A stretch of 64,000 bases of DNA, taken from assembly GCF_003852315.1 (NCBI RefSeq), contig NZ_CP027762.1:4817501-4881500 (forward strand), in the 5' to 3' direction. The translations under genes and the position numbers were made by a program. Source of the stretch: Pseudomonas sp. LBUM920. GTDB lineage: Bacteria; Pseudomonadota; Gammaproteobacteria; Pseudomonadales; Pseudomonadaceae. The notes below the pieces were generated by a model. That model saw nothing but the letters and a program-made list of their open reading frames with translations, searched no databases and had not been told where the DNA came from. Positions 26,553-34,978 of the stretch are shown piece after piece. The stretch's first letter is position 1. The number at the start of each line of letters is the position of its first letter.

Positions 26553-27287
26553 ATGTCCGAGCCAGTCAAACTGCGCGCTCACAGCCAGGCTCACTGCAAG
26601 GATTGCAGCCTGGCCCCCCTCTGCCTGCCACTTTCGTTGAATCTGGAAGACATGGAAGCGCTGGACGAAATCGTTAAACGCGGCCGCCCGCTGAAAAAGG
26701 GCGAATTTCTGTTTCGCCAAGGCGACAAATTCGATTCCGTTTATGCAGTACGTTCAGGCGCGCTGAAGACGTTCAGTCTCAGCGACAGCGGCGAAGAGCA
26801 GATCACCGGCTTCCACCTGCCCAGCGAACTGGTCGGGTTGTCCGGCATGGACACCGAGATTCACCCGGTGTCGGCCCAGGCGCTGGAGACTACATCGGTG
26901 TGCGAAATCCCCTTCGAACGCCTGGATGAACTGGCCCTGCAATTGCCGCAACTGCGTCGCCAATTGATGCGTGTGATGAGCCGCGAGATTCGCGACGACC
27001 AGCAGATGATGCTGTTGCTGTCGAAGAAAACCGCCGACGAGCGGATTGCCACGTTCCTGGTCAACCTGTCGGCGCGTTTCCGTGCCCGTGGGTTCTCGGC
27101 CAATCAGTTCCGCCTGAGCATGTCGCGCAATGAAATCGGCAACTACCTGGGCCTGGCGGTGGAAACCGTGTCCCGCGTGTTCACGCGCTTCCAGCAAAAC
27201 GAGCTGATTGCCGCTGAAGGCAAGGAAGTGCATATCCTCGACCCGATCCAGCTGTGCGCGCTGGCCGGCGGCTCCCTGGAAGGTTGA
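26553..27287 (+). CDS. anr: Oxygen-sensing transcriptional regulator Anr (FNR family)
   Basis: A 244-residue Crp/FNR regulator. Cys15, Cys18 and Cys24 (HCKDCSLAPLC) and Cys117 (TSVCEIPFE) are the four ligands of an oxygen-labile [4Fe-4S] cluster, matching E. coli FNR Cys20/23/29/122 with a 5-residue shift. A cyclic-nucleotide-binding-like beta-roll is followed by the DNA-recognition helix MSRNEIGNYLGLAVETVSRV, whose ETVSR matches FNR site specificity. It is the probable regulator of the boxes before the first ccoN, hemN and perhaps ccoG. Confidence 0.97.
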   Translation: MSEPVKLRAHSQAHCKDCSLAPLCLPLSLNLEDMEALDEIVKRGRPLKKGEFLFRQGDKFDSVYAVRSGALKTFSLSDSGEEQITGFHLPSELVGLSGMDTEIHPVSAQALETTSVCEIPFERLDELALQLPQLRRQLMRVMSREIRDDQQMMLLLSKKTADERIATFLVNLSARFRARGFSANQFRLSMSRNEIGNYLGLAVETVSRVFTRFQQNELIAAEGKEVHILDPIQLCALAGGSLEG

Positions 27288-27368
27288 TCCAGCCGCTTGC
27301 GGCCGCGCCAATCGGCGAGGCCGCAGGTATACTTCGAGTCCGTTTTCCGCTCCCAGGACTCTTCGACG

Positions 27369-27917
27369 ATGACCTTCGATTCGTTCGACATCAAATCCCT
27401 GATCCGCCCTGTCATCGACTTCCCCAAGCCTGGGGTTATCTTTCGTGACATCACCCCGCTGTTCCAATCGCCCCGTGCCCTGCGCCTGGTTGCCGACAGC
27501 TTTGCCCAGCGTTATGTCGAGGCCGATTTCACCCACATCGGCGCGATGGATGCGCGGGGCTTTCTGATCGGTTCGATCATCGCCTACCAACTGAACAAAC
27601 CGCTGATTCTGTTCCGCAAACAGGGCAAGCTGCCGGCTGACGTGCTGGCCGAGGGTTATCAAACCGAGTACGGTGAAGCGTTTCTTGAAGTGCACGCAGA
27701 CAGCCTGTGCGAAGGCGACTCGGTGCTGATGTTCGATGACCTGATCGCCACCGGCGGCACCCTGATCGCGGCGGCCAATCTGGTGCGGCGCATGGGCGCG
27801 AGCATTTTCGAAGCGGCGGCGATTATCGACCTGCCGGAACTGGGCGGCTCGCAACGCCTGCAAGACATGGGCATTCCGACATTTTGCCTGACGCAGTTTG
27901 GGCTGACGGAGCGTTAA
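27369..27917 (+). CDS. apt: Adenine phosphoribosyltransferase
   Basis: A 182-residue purine-salvage enzyme that makes AMP from adenine and PRPP. DFPKPGVIFRDITPLF, GAMDARGFLIGS and the PRPP-binding loop VLMFDDLIATGGTL are diagnostic. The ATG at 27369 matches the family N-terminus. The longer upstream frame lacks support. It is probably transcribed from its own promoter 82 bases after anr and is followed by a REPIN. Confidence 0.96.
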   Translation: MTFDSFDIKSLIRPVIDFPKPGVIFRDITPLFQSPRALRLVADSFAQRYVEADFTHIGAMDARGFLIGSIIAYQLNKPLILFRKQGKLPADVLAEGYQTEYGEAFLEVHADSLCEGDSVLMFDDLIATGGTLIAAANLVRRMGASIFEAAAIIDLPELGGSQRLQDMGIPTFCLTQFGLTER

Positions 27918-27934
27918 GAGGCGTCTGTTAGGGC

Positions 27935-28004
27935 CTCATCGCGGGCCAGCCCGGCTCCCACAAGTGACCGCGCTCCAATGTGGGAGCTGGCTTGCCTGCG
28001 AGGC
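27935..28004. repeat. REPIN between apt and the acyl-CoA dehydrogenase gene
   Basis: TCGCGGGCCAGCCCGGCTCC and the inverted TGTGGGAGCTGGCTTGCCTG (27980-27999) flank a short ~16-base spacer between two convergent genes. Confidence 0.85.
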
Positions 28005-28024
28005 GTGCGAAAGACCAGCACCAA

Positions 28025-29179
28025 TCAAAGCCCCATTTGCTTGCTGATGATTTCATTCATCACCTCGCGCGTCCCCCCGCCGATGGACAGGATGCGATTG
28101 TCGCGGTACAGCCGCTCCACCAAATTGCCACGCATGTAACCCTGGCCGCCCAGGATCTGCACCGCGTCATAAGTCACGCGGTCGGCGGTGTCGGTGGCCA
28201 GGTTCTTGGCCATGGAAATCTCCTTGATCACACTTTTGCCGGCCGCCATCTTCGCCGCCTGGCGGTAGGTGAATTCCCGCGAAACCTCCACCGCCGTGGC
28301 CATTTCCGCCAGCCGGTGCTTGAGCACCTGGAATTTGCCGATGGGTTTGCCGAACGCTTCGCGCTGGGTGGCCCATTTGAGGCTCTCCTCCAATGCAAGC
28401 TGCGCGGTCATATTGGCCATCAGCGCCAGGGCCAGGCGCTCACTCTGGAAGTTGCCCATGATGCAGGCAAACCCCATGTTCTCGACGCCAATCAGGTTGC
28501 CCACCGGCACACGGCAATCGTCGAAGAACAACTCAGCCGTGTCTGACGCCCACCAACCCATTTTCTTCAGCGGCTGGCCGACCGTGAAACCGGGCGTGTC
28601 TTTCTCGATGAGCAATAAGCTGATGCCGCCAAAGCCCGGCCCACCGGTGCGCACCGCGACCGTGTAAAAGTCGGCACGCACGCCACTGGTGATAAAGGTT
28701 TTGCTGCCGCTCACGCGGTAATGCTCGCCATCGCGGATGGCGCGGGTTTGCAGGTTGGCGACATCGGAGCCACCACCCGGCTCGGTGACCGCCAGCGCGC
28801 TGATCTTCTCACCGGCCAATACCTGAGGCGCAACGCGCTCGCGCACCTCGGGCCGCGCCCATTTGACGACCGGTGGCAGGCCGATATCCAGCGAACCCAG
28901 GCCGGCCACCACACCACCGGAGCCGCAGCGCATCAGCTCTTCGCTGGCGGCGACCTTGGCGAACAGGTCACCTTCGTGACTGCCGCCCAGGCTTTCGGGG
29001 TAACCGATGCCCAGGATTCCTGCCGCGCCGGCCTTGAGGTACAGCTCACGAGGAAAGCTCTGTGCTTCCTCCCATTGCTCAATGCCCGGCAACATCTCGC
29101 GCTCGACAAAACGGCGCACGCTGTCGCGGACCAATTGGTGGCTGGGATCGAAGTAGTCCAGATAGGCAGGCATCGGCAA
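28025..29179 (-). CDS. Acyl-CoA dehydrogenase
   Basis: A 384-residue FAD flavoenzyme that introduces the alpha,beta double bond into an acyl-CoA. Family signatures AVTEPGGGSDVANL, GSKTFITSG and YDAVQILGGQGYMR are present. The C-terminal position that carries the catalytic Glu in medium-chain enzymes reads SIGGGTREV, so no Glu is there. Instead E247 in FQSERLALAL occupies the isovaleryl/long-chain-type position. The substrate is therefore more likely branched or long-chain (inference). An ATG two codons later is also possible. As I recall, the gene follows recR in P. aeruginosa too. Confidence 0.9.
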   Translation of the reverse strand: MPMPAYLDYFDPSHQLVRDSVRRFVEREMLPGIEQWEEAQSFPRELYLKAGAAGILGIGYPESLGGSHEGDLFAKVAASEELMRCGSGGVVAGLGSLDIGLPPVVKWARPEVRERVAPQVLAGEKISALAVTEPGGGSDVANLQTRAIRDGEHYRVSGSKTFITSGVRADFYTVAVRTGGPGFGGISLLLIEKDTPGFTVGQPLKKMGWWASDTAELFFDDCRVPVGNLIGVENMGFACIMGNFQSERLALALMANMTAQLALEESLKWATQREAFGKPIGKFQVLKHRLAEMATAVEVSREFTYRQAAKMAAGKSVIKEISMAKNLATDTADRVTYDAVQILGGQGYMRGNLVERLYRDNRILSIGGGTREVMNEIISKQMGL

Positions 29180-29253
29180 GCTCCACGGTGGGGTGGAGCG
29201 AACTTACCAAGCGCTTGCTTGGTTTTCAAGATCCCACTTACACCACAAAACCA

Positions 29254-29343
29254 CTGTGGGAGCTGGCTTGCCTGCGATGGCGTTGGATCAGAGACGTCGA
29301 TGTCGCCTGACACTCCACCATCGCAGGCAAGCCAGCTCCCACG
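29254..29343. repeat. REPIN between recR and the acyl-CoA dehydrogenase gene
   Basis: CTGTGGGAGCTGGCTTGCCT (29254-29273) is mirrored exactly by AGGCAAGCCAGCTCCCAC (29325-29342), and the inner GCGATGG/CCATCGC extends the pairing. This is the most symmetrical doublet in the window. Confidence 0.92.
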
Positions 29344-29362
29344 TTTTGAACGCCGGTTTGGC

Positions 29363-29965
29363 TTAGAGGGCGATCGGCTTGCGGCCTGCAAACGAATGCG
29401 CCAGCGTCCCGCCGTCCACCAATTCCAGCTCGCCGCCCAACGGCACGCCATGGGCGATGCGCGAGGTGATCAAGCCTTTATTGGTCAGCAGCTGGGCGAT
29501 GTAATGCGCGGTGGCTTCGCCTTCCACCGTCGGGTTGGTCGCCAGGATCACCTCGGTGAACGTGTCCTGCTCTTCGATGCGCGCCACCAACTGCGGAATG
29601 CCGATGGCTTCCGGCCCCAGGCCATCGAGCGGCGACAAGTGGCCCTTGAGCACGAAGTAGCGACCGCGATAACCGGTCTGTTCCACCGCGTACACATCCA
29701 TCGGGCCTTCCACCACGCACAGCAGCGTGTCGTCGCGACGCAGGTCGGCGCATTGCGGGCACAGGTCTTCTTCGGTGAGGGTGCGGCACTGGCGACAATG
29801 GCCCACACCGGTCATGGCCTGGCTCAAGGCCTGGGCCAGCCGGGTGCCACCGCTGCGATCACGCTCCAGCAGTTGCAGCGCCATACGCTGGGCGGTTTTC
29901 TGACCGACACCCGGCAAGGTGCGCAAGGCGTCGATCAGTTGGCGAATCAGGGGGCTGAAGCTCAT
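29363..29965 (-). CDS. recR: Recombination mediator protein RecR
   Basis: A 200-residue DNA-binding protein that acts with RecF and RecO to load RecA at gaps. LPGVGQKTAQRMALQLL is the helix-hairpin-helix, CRQCRTLTEEDLCPQC is the zinc finger, and LCVVEGPMDVYAVEQTG starts the Toprim domain. The ATG at 29965 (MSFSPLIRQL) matches family N-termini. A TTG further upstream is rejected. Unlike the common dnaX-ybaB-recR order, another gene lies between ybaB and recR here. Confidence 0.97.
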   Translation of the reverse strand: MSFSPLIRQLIDALRTLPGVGQKTAQRMALQLLERDRSGGTRLAQALSQAMTGVGHCRQCRTLTEEDLCPQCADLRRDDTLLCVVEGPMDVYAVEQTGYRGRYFVLKGHLSPLDGLGPEAIGIPQLVARIEEQDTFTEVILATNPTVEGEATAHYIAQLLTNKGLITSRIAHGVPLGGELELVDGGTLAHSFAGRKPIAL

Positions 29966-30031
29966 GAGCGAATGGTCCGACAAAACAACGAGACGCGGTT
30001 TATACCCGCGCCCCGGATTAGCGTCAAATGG

Positions 30032-31066
30032 TCAATCCTGCGCGACGCGTACCACCAACTTGCCGAAGTTGCGTCCCTCAAGCAAACCGATAAAGGCTTC
30101 GGGCGCCTGCTCCAGGCCCTCTACCACGTCTTCGCGGAACTTGATCTTGCCGTCCCGCACCCACGGTGCCATGGCGCTGAGGAATTCGGGCTGGCGATCG
30201 CCATAGTCGTCGAACACGATAAAACCCTGGATGCGCACGCGCTTGGTCAGCAACGTGCGTTGCAACGCGGGCAGGCGGTCGGCGCCGCTTGGGGCTTCAT
30301 GGGCGTTGTAGCCGGCAATCAGGCCGCACAAGGGAATGCGCGCCTTGGGATTGAGCAGCGGCAACACCGCGTCGAAGACCTTGCCACCGACGTTTTCATA
30401 ATAGATGTCCACGCCGTTGAAGCACGCCAGCGCCAGCTCATGGGCAAAGTTGGCGCTCTTGTGATCGATGCAGGCGTCAAACCCCAGCTCGTCCACTACG
30501 TAGCGACACTTGTCCGCGCCACCGGCGATGCCCACCACGCGCAAGCCCTTGAGCTTGGCCACCTGGCCCACCACCGAGCCGACTGCGCCGGATGCCGCCG
30601 CGACGACCAGGGTTTCGCCGGCCTGGGGCTGACCGATATCCATCAACCCCATGTACGCCGTCATGCCCGGCATCCCCAGCACACCCAGCGCCATCGACGG
30701 GCTGGCCAGGCCATTGGGCACCGGCATCAGGTTGCTCCCGTCGCAGATGCTGTGGCTCTGCCAGCCCGTGGAACCGACGACCAGGTCGCCCACTTCAAAT
30801 TTCGGATTACGCGACTGCTCGATACGGCTGACAGCGCCACCGGTCATCACCTCGTCGATTTCCACCGGCGCGGCGTAGGACGGTGCGTCGCTCATGCGGC
30901 CGCGCATGTACGGGTCGAGCGACAGGTACAGCGTTTTCAAGAGCACCTGGCCGTCTGCCAGCTCCGGCAGGTTCACGCGCTCCAGGCGAAAGTTTTCCGG
31001 GGTTGGCGCACCTTGCGGGCGCGAGACCAGAACGATGCGCTGGTTGAGAATGGGTTCTTGAGGCAT
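30032..31066 (-). CDS. NADPH-dependent MDR oxidoreductase (CurA/PTGR-like)
   Basis: A 344-residue zinc-independent medium-chain reductase that reduces activated double bonds of alpha,beta-unsaturated ketones. LYLSLDPYMRGRMSD is the hallmark of the YncB/CurA/leukotriene-dehydrogenase branch, AAASGAVGSVVGQVAKLKG is the NADPH Rossmann loop, and DIYYENVGG, LCGLIAGYN and IQGFIVFD are conserved substrate-side segments. The physiological substrate is unknown. It interrupts the usual ybaB-recR adjacency and lies downstream of an intrinsic terminator, so it probably has its own promoter in 31067-31145. Confidence 0.9.
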   Translation of the reverse strand: MPQEPILNQRIVLVSRPQGAPTPENFRLERVNLPELADGQVLLKTLYLSLDPYMRGRMSDAPSYAAPVEIDEVMTGGAVSRIEQSRNPKFEVGDLVVGSTGWQSHSICDGSNLMPVPNGLASPSMALGVLGMPGMTAYMGLMDIGQPQAGETLVVAAASGAVGSVVGQVAKLKGLRVVGIAGGADKCRYVVDELGFDACIDHKSANFAHELALACFNGVDIYYENVGGKVFDAVLPLLNPKARIPLCGLIAGYNAHEAPSGADRLPALQRTLLTKRVRIQGFIVFDDYGDRQPEFLSAMAPWVRDGKIKFREDVVEGLEQAPEAFIGLLEGRNFGKLVVRVAQD

Positions 31067-31146
31067 GAGGGGGGTCCTTTATCGAATGCGTCGGTATAGG
31101 GTGCAGACCATGCTTGCCACGCCAGGGTTCGATTGGATCGGCACAA

Positions 31147-31175
31147 ACAAAAATGCCAGGCACTGGGCCTGGCAT
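31147..31175 (-). terminator. Intrinsic terminator of dnaX-ybaB
   Basis: On the minus strand ATGCCAGGC and GCCTGGCAT (a 9-bp perfect stem, 31175-31167 with 31161-31153) enclose a 5-base loop and are followed by TTTTTGTT. This is a textbook Rho-independent terminator 25 bases after the ybaB stop. Confidence 0.85.
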
Positions 31176-31199
31176 TTGATGCTAGCCAAGGCTAGACCA

Positions 31200-31538
31200 T
31201 CAGAACGGCATCTTCATGCCCGGTGGCAGTTGCATGCCAGCGGTCACGCCGGACATTTTGTCCTGGCTGTTGGCTTCGATCTTGCGCACGGCGTCGTTGA
31301 CGGCCGCGGCGAACAGCGCTTCAAGCATTTCCAGGTCATCTTCGCTGGTGCCTGGCAATACGCTTGGGTCGATGCTCACGCGCTTGATGTCGTGACGACC
31401 GGTCATCACCACGCTAACCATATCGCCACCGGCTTTACCGGTGACTTCGGCGTTGGCCAGTTCTTCCTGCATCTTGGCCATCTTTTCCTGCATCTGCTGT
31501 GCCTGCTTCATCAGGCCGGCCATGCCACCTTTCATCAT
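31200..31538 (-). CDS. ybaB: Nucleoid-associated protein, YbaB/EbfC family
   Basis: A 112-residue DNA-binding protein. MMKGGMAGLMKQAQQMQEKM with its heptad-like helix, then VSIDPSVL and DDLEMLEALFAAAVNDAV, is the typical YbaB pattern: a dimer whose helices bind DNA. The ATG at 31538 has GAGG eight bases upstream. The longer frame extends into the dnaX 3' end and is rejected. It lies 43 bases after dnaX. Confidence 0.95.
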   Translation of the reverse strand: MMKGGMAGLMKQAQQMQEKMAKMQEELANAEVTGKAGGDMVSVVMTGRHDIKRVSIDPSVLPGTSEDDLEMLEALFAAAVNDAVRKIEANSQDKMSGVTAGMQLPPGMKMPF

Positions 31539-31581
31539 GGGAATCACCTCAAAAGTACGTGGATCAATTAATAGCCCGGTG

Positions 31582-33651
31582 TCATGACGCTTGGGGCACC
31601 GGGGCTTCGACAGGTTCAATAGTATCGTGACGCACGACCGCACCGAACTGTTGCATCATTTGCTGGATGAGCGGATCAGCCTGGATCGAGTGCTCGGCAT
31701 CACGCTGACGGTTGATGCGTCGGCGTGTCGCGGCCTGGGCCGGGGTTTCCTGCTCGGGCTTGATCAACTCGATGGTGATGGTCAGCGTGCGCTCATGGTA
31801 CTGGTTCAATGCATCGTTGAGCCGGCGTTGCTGGGTCGCGTTGAACAGCGCGCTGTGCGCCGGGTCCAGGTGCAACAGCCAGTGATCGCCATCGATGGCA
31901 ATCAAGGTGCAGTTGGCGGCGATGCTGCCGGTCATGCCGGAGATCGGCAACTTCGGAAACAACTCCAGCCATTGCAGCGCCAGGCCGGTGGCCGGGGCCG
32001 CAGCGGGTTCCGCCTCGGGCTCGGGTGCAGGCTCAGCGGTGTGTTCGCTGGCCAGGTCATCAAGGTAGCTGTAGGCCGAATCCATGTCCGGCTCGATGTA
32101 ATCTTCGTCCAGCGGCGGTTCGTCATCGAGGTCGATGCCGGGTGTCGCGGCCTCAACCTGGGCGACGGTCGGCTCTGGAACCGGAGCAGACACCCACTCG
32201 GGTGCGTCCGGCACCGCGCTGTCGGGGGTCGGCGTCGGCATCGGCGTCAGTTCGGGCTGCTCACCGCTGGTTTCCAGCACGGGCTCCACGGCAGGTTGCA
32301 ATTCGACGTCGGGTTCGGCGTCTACCGGGTCATTCCACGGCAGGTCGACCAGGGGCTCGGGCTCGGTCACCGGCGCGATGGCCGGCTCAGCCATCACCGG
32401 CTCGGGCGCAGCCACTACGGGCTCAGGCGCAGGAGCCACGGGCGCAGGCGCAGGCGCAGCAACTACTGGCGCGACCACTGCCGCGCCAGCCACTGGTTTG
32501 GCGGAATCAACTGTGGCCTGGCTGATCCCCACTGGCTTTAGCGGCTGTCTCGGCGCGTCGGCCGAATCCGCCGGTCGGAACGCCAGCATCCGCAGCAGGA
32601 CCATTTCAAAGCCACCGCGCGGGTCCGGCGCCAGCGGCAGGTCGCGGCGCCCGATCAGGCCCATCTGGTAGTAGAACTGCACATCTTCGGCCGGCAATGC
32701 CTGGGCCAGCGCCAATACGCGGTCGCGGTCGCCATGGCCGTTGTCGACACCTTCAGGCAGCGCCTGGGCGATCGCAACGCGGTGCAAGACATTAAGGATT
32801 TCCGAGAGCACGCCGTTCCAGTCCGGACCTTGTTCCGACAAGTGGCGCACCGCTTCAAGCAACGCCTTGGCGTCGCCCTCGATCAGCGCGTGCAGCACGT
32901 CGAACACCTGGCCATGGTCGAGGGTACCGAGCATGGCGCGCACGTCGGCGGCCATCACCTTGCCTTCGCCAAAGGCGATGGCCTGGTCGGTGAGGCTCAT
33001 GGCATCGCGCATCGAACCATCGGCCGCGCGGCCAAGCAGCCACAGCGCGTCGTCTTCGAACGGTACGTTCTCGACACCCAGCACGTGGGTCAAATGCTCG
33101 ACCACACGCTCGGGGGTCATGTTTTTCAGGGAAAACTGCAGGCACCGCGACAGGATCGTTGCAGGAAGTTTTTGCGGGTCGGTGGTGGCCAGGATGAATT
33201 TGACGTAAGGCGGCGGCTCTTCCAGGGTTTTCAACAGCGCGTTGAAGGAATGGCTGGAAAGCATGTGCACTTCGTCGATCAGGTAGACCTTGAAGCGGCC
33301 ACGGCTCGGTGCGTACTGCACGTTATCGAGCAACTCGCGGGTGTCTTCGACCTTGGTGCGGCTGGCGGCGTCGATCTCGATCAGGTCGACAAAACGCCCT
33401 TCATCGATCTCGCGGCACACCGAACACGTGCCGCAAGGCGTCGAAGTGATACCGGTTTCACAGTTCAGGCATTTGGCGATGATGCGCGCAATGGTGGTCT
33501 TGCCCACCCCTCGCGTGCCGGTGAACAGGTAGGCGTGGTGCAGCCGTTGGCTGTCCAAGGCATTGATCAGAGCCTTGAGCACATGGGTCTGGCCGACCAT
33601 TTCGCGGAACGAGCGCGGACGCCATTTACGTGCAAGAACCTGATAACTCAT
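31582..33651 (-). CDS. dnaX: DNA polymerase III subunit tau/gamma
   Basis: A 689-residue clamp-loader ATPase. MSYQVLARKWRPRSFREMVG starts the protein, GTRGVGKTTIARI is Walker A, a four-cysteine zinc site is CLNC...CGTCSVC, and KVYLIDEVHMLSSHSFNALLK carries the DEVH Walker B. Residues ~390-560 form a long Pro/Ala/Glu-rich linker, followed by the C-terminal domain that contacts polymerase and helicase. No A-AAA-AAG type slippery heptamer was seen, so a frameshifted gamma form is not evident. The start at 33651 is the family N-terminus; the frame happens to be open 100 codons further. Confidence 0.96.
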   Translation of the reverse strand: MSYQVLARKWRPRSFREMVGQTHVLKALINALDSQRLHHAYLFTGTRGVGKTTIARIIAKCLNCETGITSTPCGTCSVCREIDEGRFVDLIEIDAASRTKVEDTRELLDNVQYAPSRGRFKVYLIDEVHMLSSHSFNALLKTLEEPPPYVKFILATTDPQKLPATILSRCLQFSLKNMTPERVVEHLTHVLGVENVPFEDDALWLLGRAADGSMRDAMSLTDQAIAFGEGKVMAADVRAMLGTLDHGQVFDVLHALIEGDAKALLEAVRHLSEQGPDWNGVLSEILNVLHRVAIAQALPEGVDNGHGDRDRVLALAQALPAEDVQFYYQMGLIGRRDLPLAPDPRGGFEMVLLRMLAFRPADSADAPRQPLKPVGISQATVDSAKPVAGAAVVAPVVAAPAPAPVAPAPEPVVAAPEPVMAEPAIAPVTEPEPLVDLPWNDPVDAEPDVELQPAVEPVLETSGEQPELTPMPTPTPDSAVPDAPEWVSAPVPEPTVAQVEAATPGIDLDDEPPLDEDYIEPDMDSAYSYLDDLASEHTAEPAPEPEAEPAAAPATGLALQWLELFPKLPISGMTGSIAANCTLIAIDGDHWLLHLDPAHSALFNATQQRRLNDALNQYHERTLTITIELIKPEQETPAQAATRRRINRQRDAEHSIQADPLIQQMMQQFGAVVRHDTIEPVEAPVPQAS

Positions 33652-33784
33652 CGAAAACCGTCGCAACTGGGAAGCGGAAGCCGGTAATGCTAGCGGAGCA
33701 AGGGGGAAATTGCATCCGGCACGCTCGTCTAATCTGACTAAGCTCTGCTCAATGGCCCCGCAAAGGCCTGAACCCGGAGAGTGT

Positions 33785-34552
33785 ATGCGCGTAGTCCTGG
33801 GCGCCTTATGGATGATTTCCCTTGCCAGCCTCGCGGCACCTGCGCCGTTGCGTTTCTCGGTTTCCGACAGCTGGACGATGCCCATGGCCCAGGTGGAGGA
33901 CAGCCAGCCCACCCAGGGCATTTTGTATGACTTGATGGTAAGCCTGGCCACCCAGGTCGGGCGCCCGGCCGAGTTTCACGTGCTGGCGCGGGCACGCATC
34001 GCCAACGCCATGGCCCATGGCGACATCGATGTGCGCTGTTATGTCGCCCAGACCTGGGTCGACAGCCTGTCCGGCGACTACACCTGGAGCGTGCCGCTGA
34101 TGGTGCAACGCAATGTGCTGGTAGGCCGCCACACGGCGCCGCAGCCTGCAGACGTGGGCACGCTGACGCCTCAGCCGATCGGCACGGTGCTCAACTACCG
34201 CTACGCTGTCCTCGACCCACTGTTTGCCACAGGCCAGCTCACCCGTGACGACTCGCGCAGCGAAGCCTTGGTGCTGCAAAAGCTGGTCGCCGGGCGTTTT
34301 GAATACGCCGTCATTAACGAATGGATACTCGAGCGCTTCAATTTGAACCTGGCGCCGAAAGAGCGGCTGCAAAAGGTCGCAATCATCGACGAGCAAAGCC
34401 TGGGTTGCATCGTGCGCAACGACCCGAACGTGCCGGTACAGCGGATCTTGCGTACGCTGCTGCGGATGAAGATGTCGGGGGAAATCGACGACATCATCAG
34501 CCTGTACACCGGCGAAGGTGCGCGATCACCGCTCACTCCTGACAAGAACTGA
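33785..34552 (+). CDS. Periplasmic substrate-binding protein (SBP_bac_3-like)
   Basis: A 255-residue protein with a short signal peptide (MRVVLGALWMISLASLAAPA). The two-lobe binding-protein pattern is recognisable: GILYDLMVSLATQVGRPAEF near the N-terminus, LVLQKLVAGRFEYAVINEW and a C-terminal LRTLLRMKMSGEIDDII. It resembles the solitary amino-acid-type binding proteins of Pseudomonas that lack adjacent permease genes, and none is present here. The ligand is unknown. GGAGAG lies 5 bases before the ATG. Confidence 0.78.
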   Translation: MRVVLGALWMISLASLAAPAPLRFSVSDSWTMPMAQVEDSQPTQGILYDLMVSLATQVGRPAEFHVLARARIANAMAHGDIDVRCYVAQTWVDSLSGDYTWSVPLMVQRNVLVGRHTAPQPADVGTLTPQPIGTVLNYRYAVLDPLFATGQLTRDDSRSEALVLQKLVAGRFEYAVINEWILERFNLNLAPKERLQKVAIIDEQSLGCIVRNDPNVPVQRILRTLLRMKMSGEIDDIISLYTGEGARSPLTPDKN

Positions 34553-34606
34553 CAGGGCATCCCCTTAGACTGGGCGCACTTGACCGCCCATTCCCAAGGA
34601 GCCTGC

Positions 34607-34978
34607 ATGCCCACCGTCGCCCATTATTTCCTGCTCTACGTCGACAGCCCGGCCACCAGTGCCAACTTTTATAGCCGCCTGCTGGATAGCCCGCCGCTTG
34701 AACTGAACCCCACCTTTGCCCTGTTCATGCTCGACAACGGCGTAAAGCTGGGACTGTGGTCGCGCCCCACGGTGGAGCCAGCGGCCCGGATGACCGGCGG
34801 CGGCGGCGAAGTGGGCTTTTGCCTGCCAGACCAGGCTGCCGTAGAGGCCCTGCATGCTCAGTGGGTGGCGCGTGGCGCAACCATCATTCAGTCACCGACC
34901 CCTTTGGATTTCGGCTACATCTTTGTCGCCCAGGACCTCGACGGGCACCGGCTGCGCGCGTTCTGCCTGAGCGACTGA
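34607..34978 (+). CDS. VOC (glyoxalase/bleomycin-resistance fold) protein
   Basis: A 123-residue protein with the paired beta-alpha-beta-beta-beta modules of the vicinal-oxygen-chelate fold: VAHYFLLYVDSPATSANFY starts the first and VGFCLPDQAAVEALHAQW the second, ending in FVAQDLDGHRLRAFCL. The catalytic activity cannot be deduced, and resistance and dioxygenase-like roles occur in the family. AAGGAG lies five bases before the ATG at 34607. Its last 87 bases are overlapped antisense by the neighbouring transporter gene. Confidence 0.85.
   Translation: MPTVAHYFLLYVDSPATSANFYSRLLDSPPLELNPTFALFMLDNGVKLGLWSRPTVEPAARMTGGGGEVGFCLPDQAAVEALHAQWVARGATIIQSPTPLDFGYIFVAQDLDGHRLRAFCLSD

Noticed and set aside
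28721..31099. A 792-codon plus-strand frame across the acyl-CoA dehydrogenase, recR and reductase genes
   Set aside because: It spans three well-supported minus-strand genes and even two intergenic regions, and shows no recognisable domain.
31582..33651. Programmed frameshift in dnaX
   Set aside because: No A-rich slippery heptamer with downstream hairpin was seen in the expected middle part of the gene.
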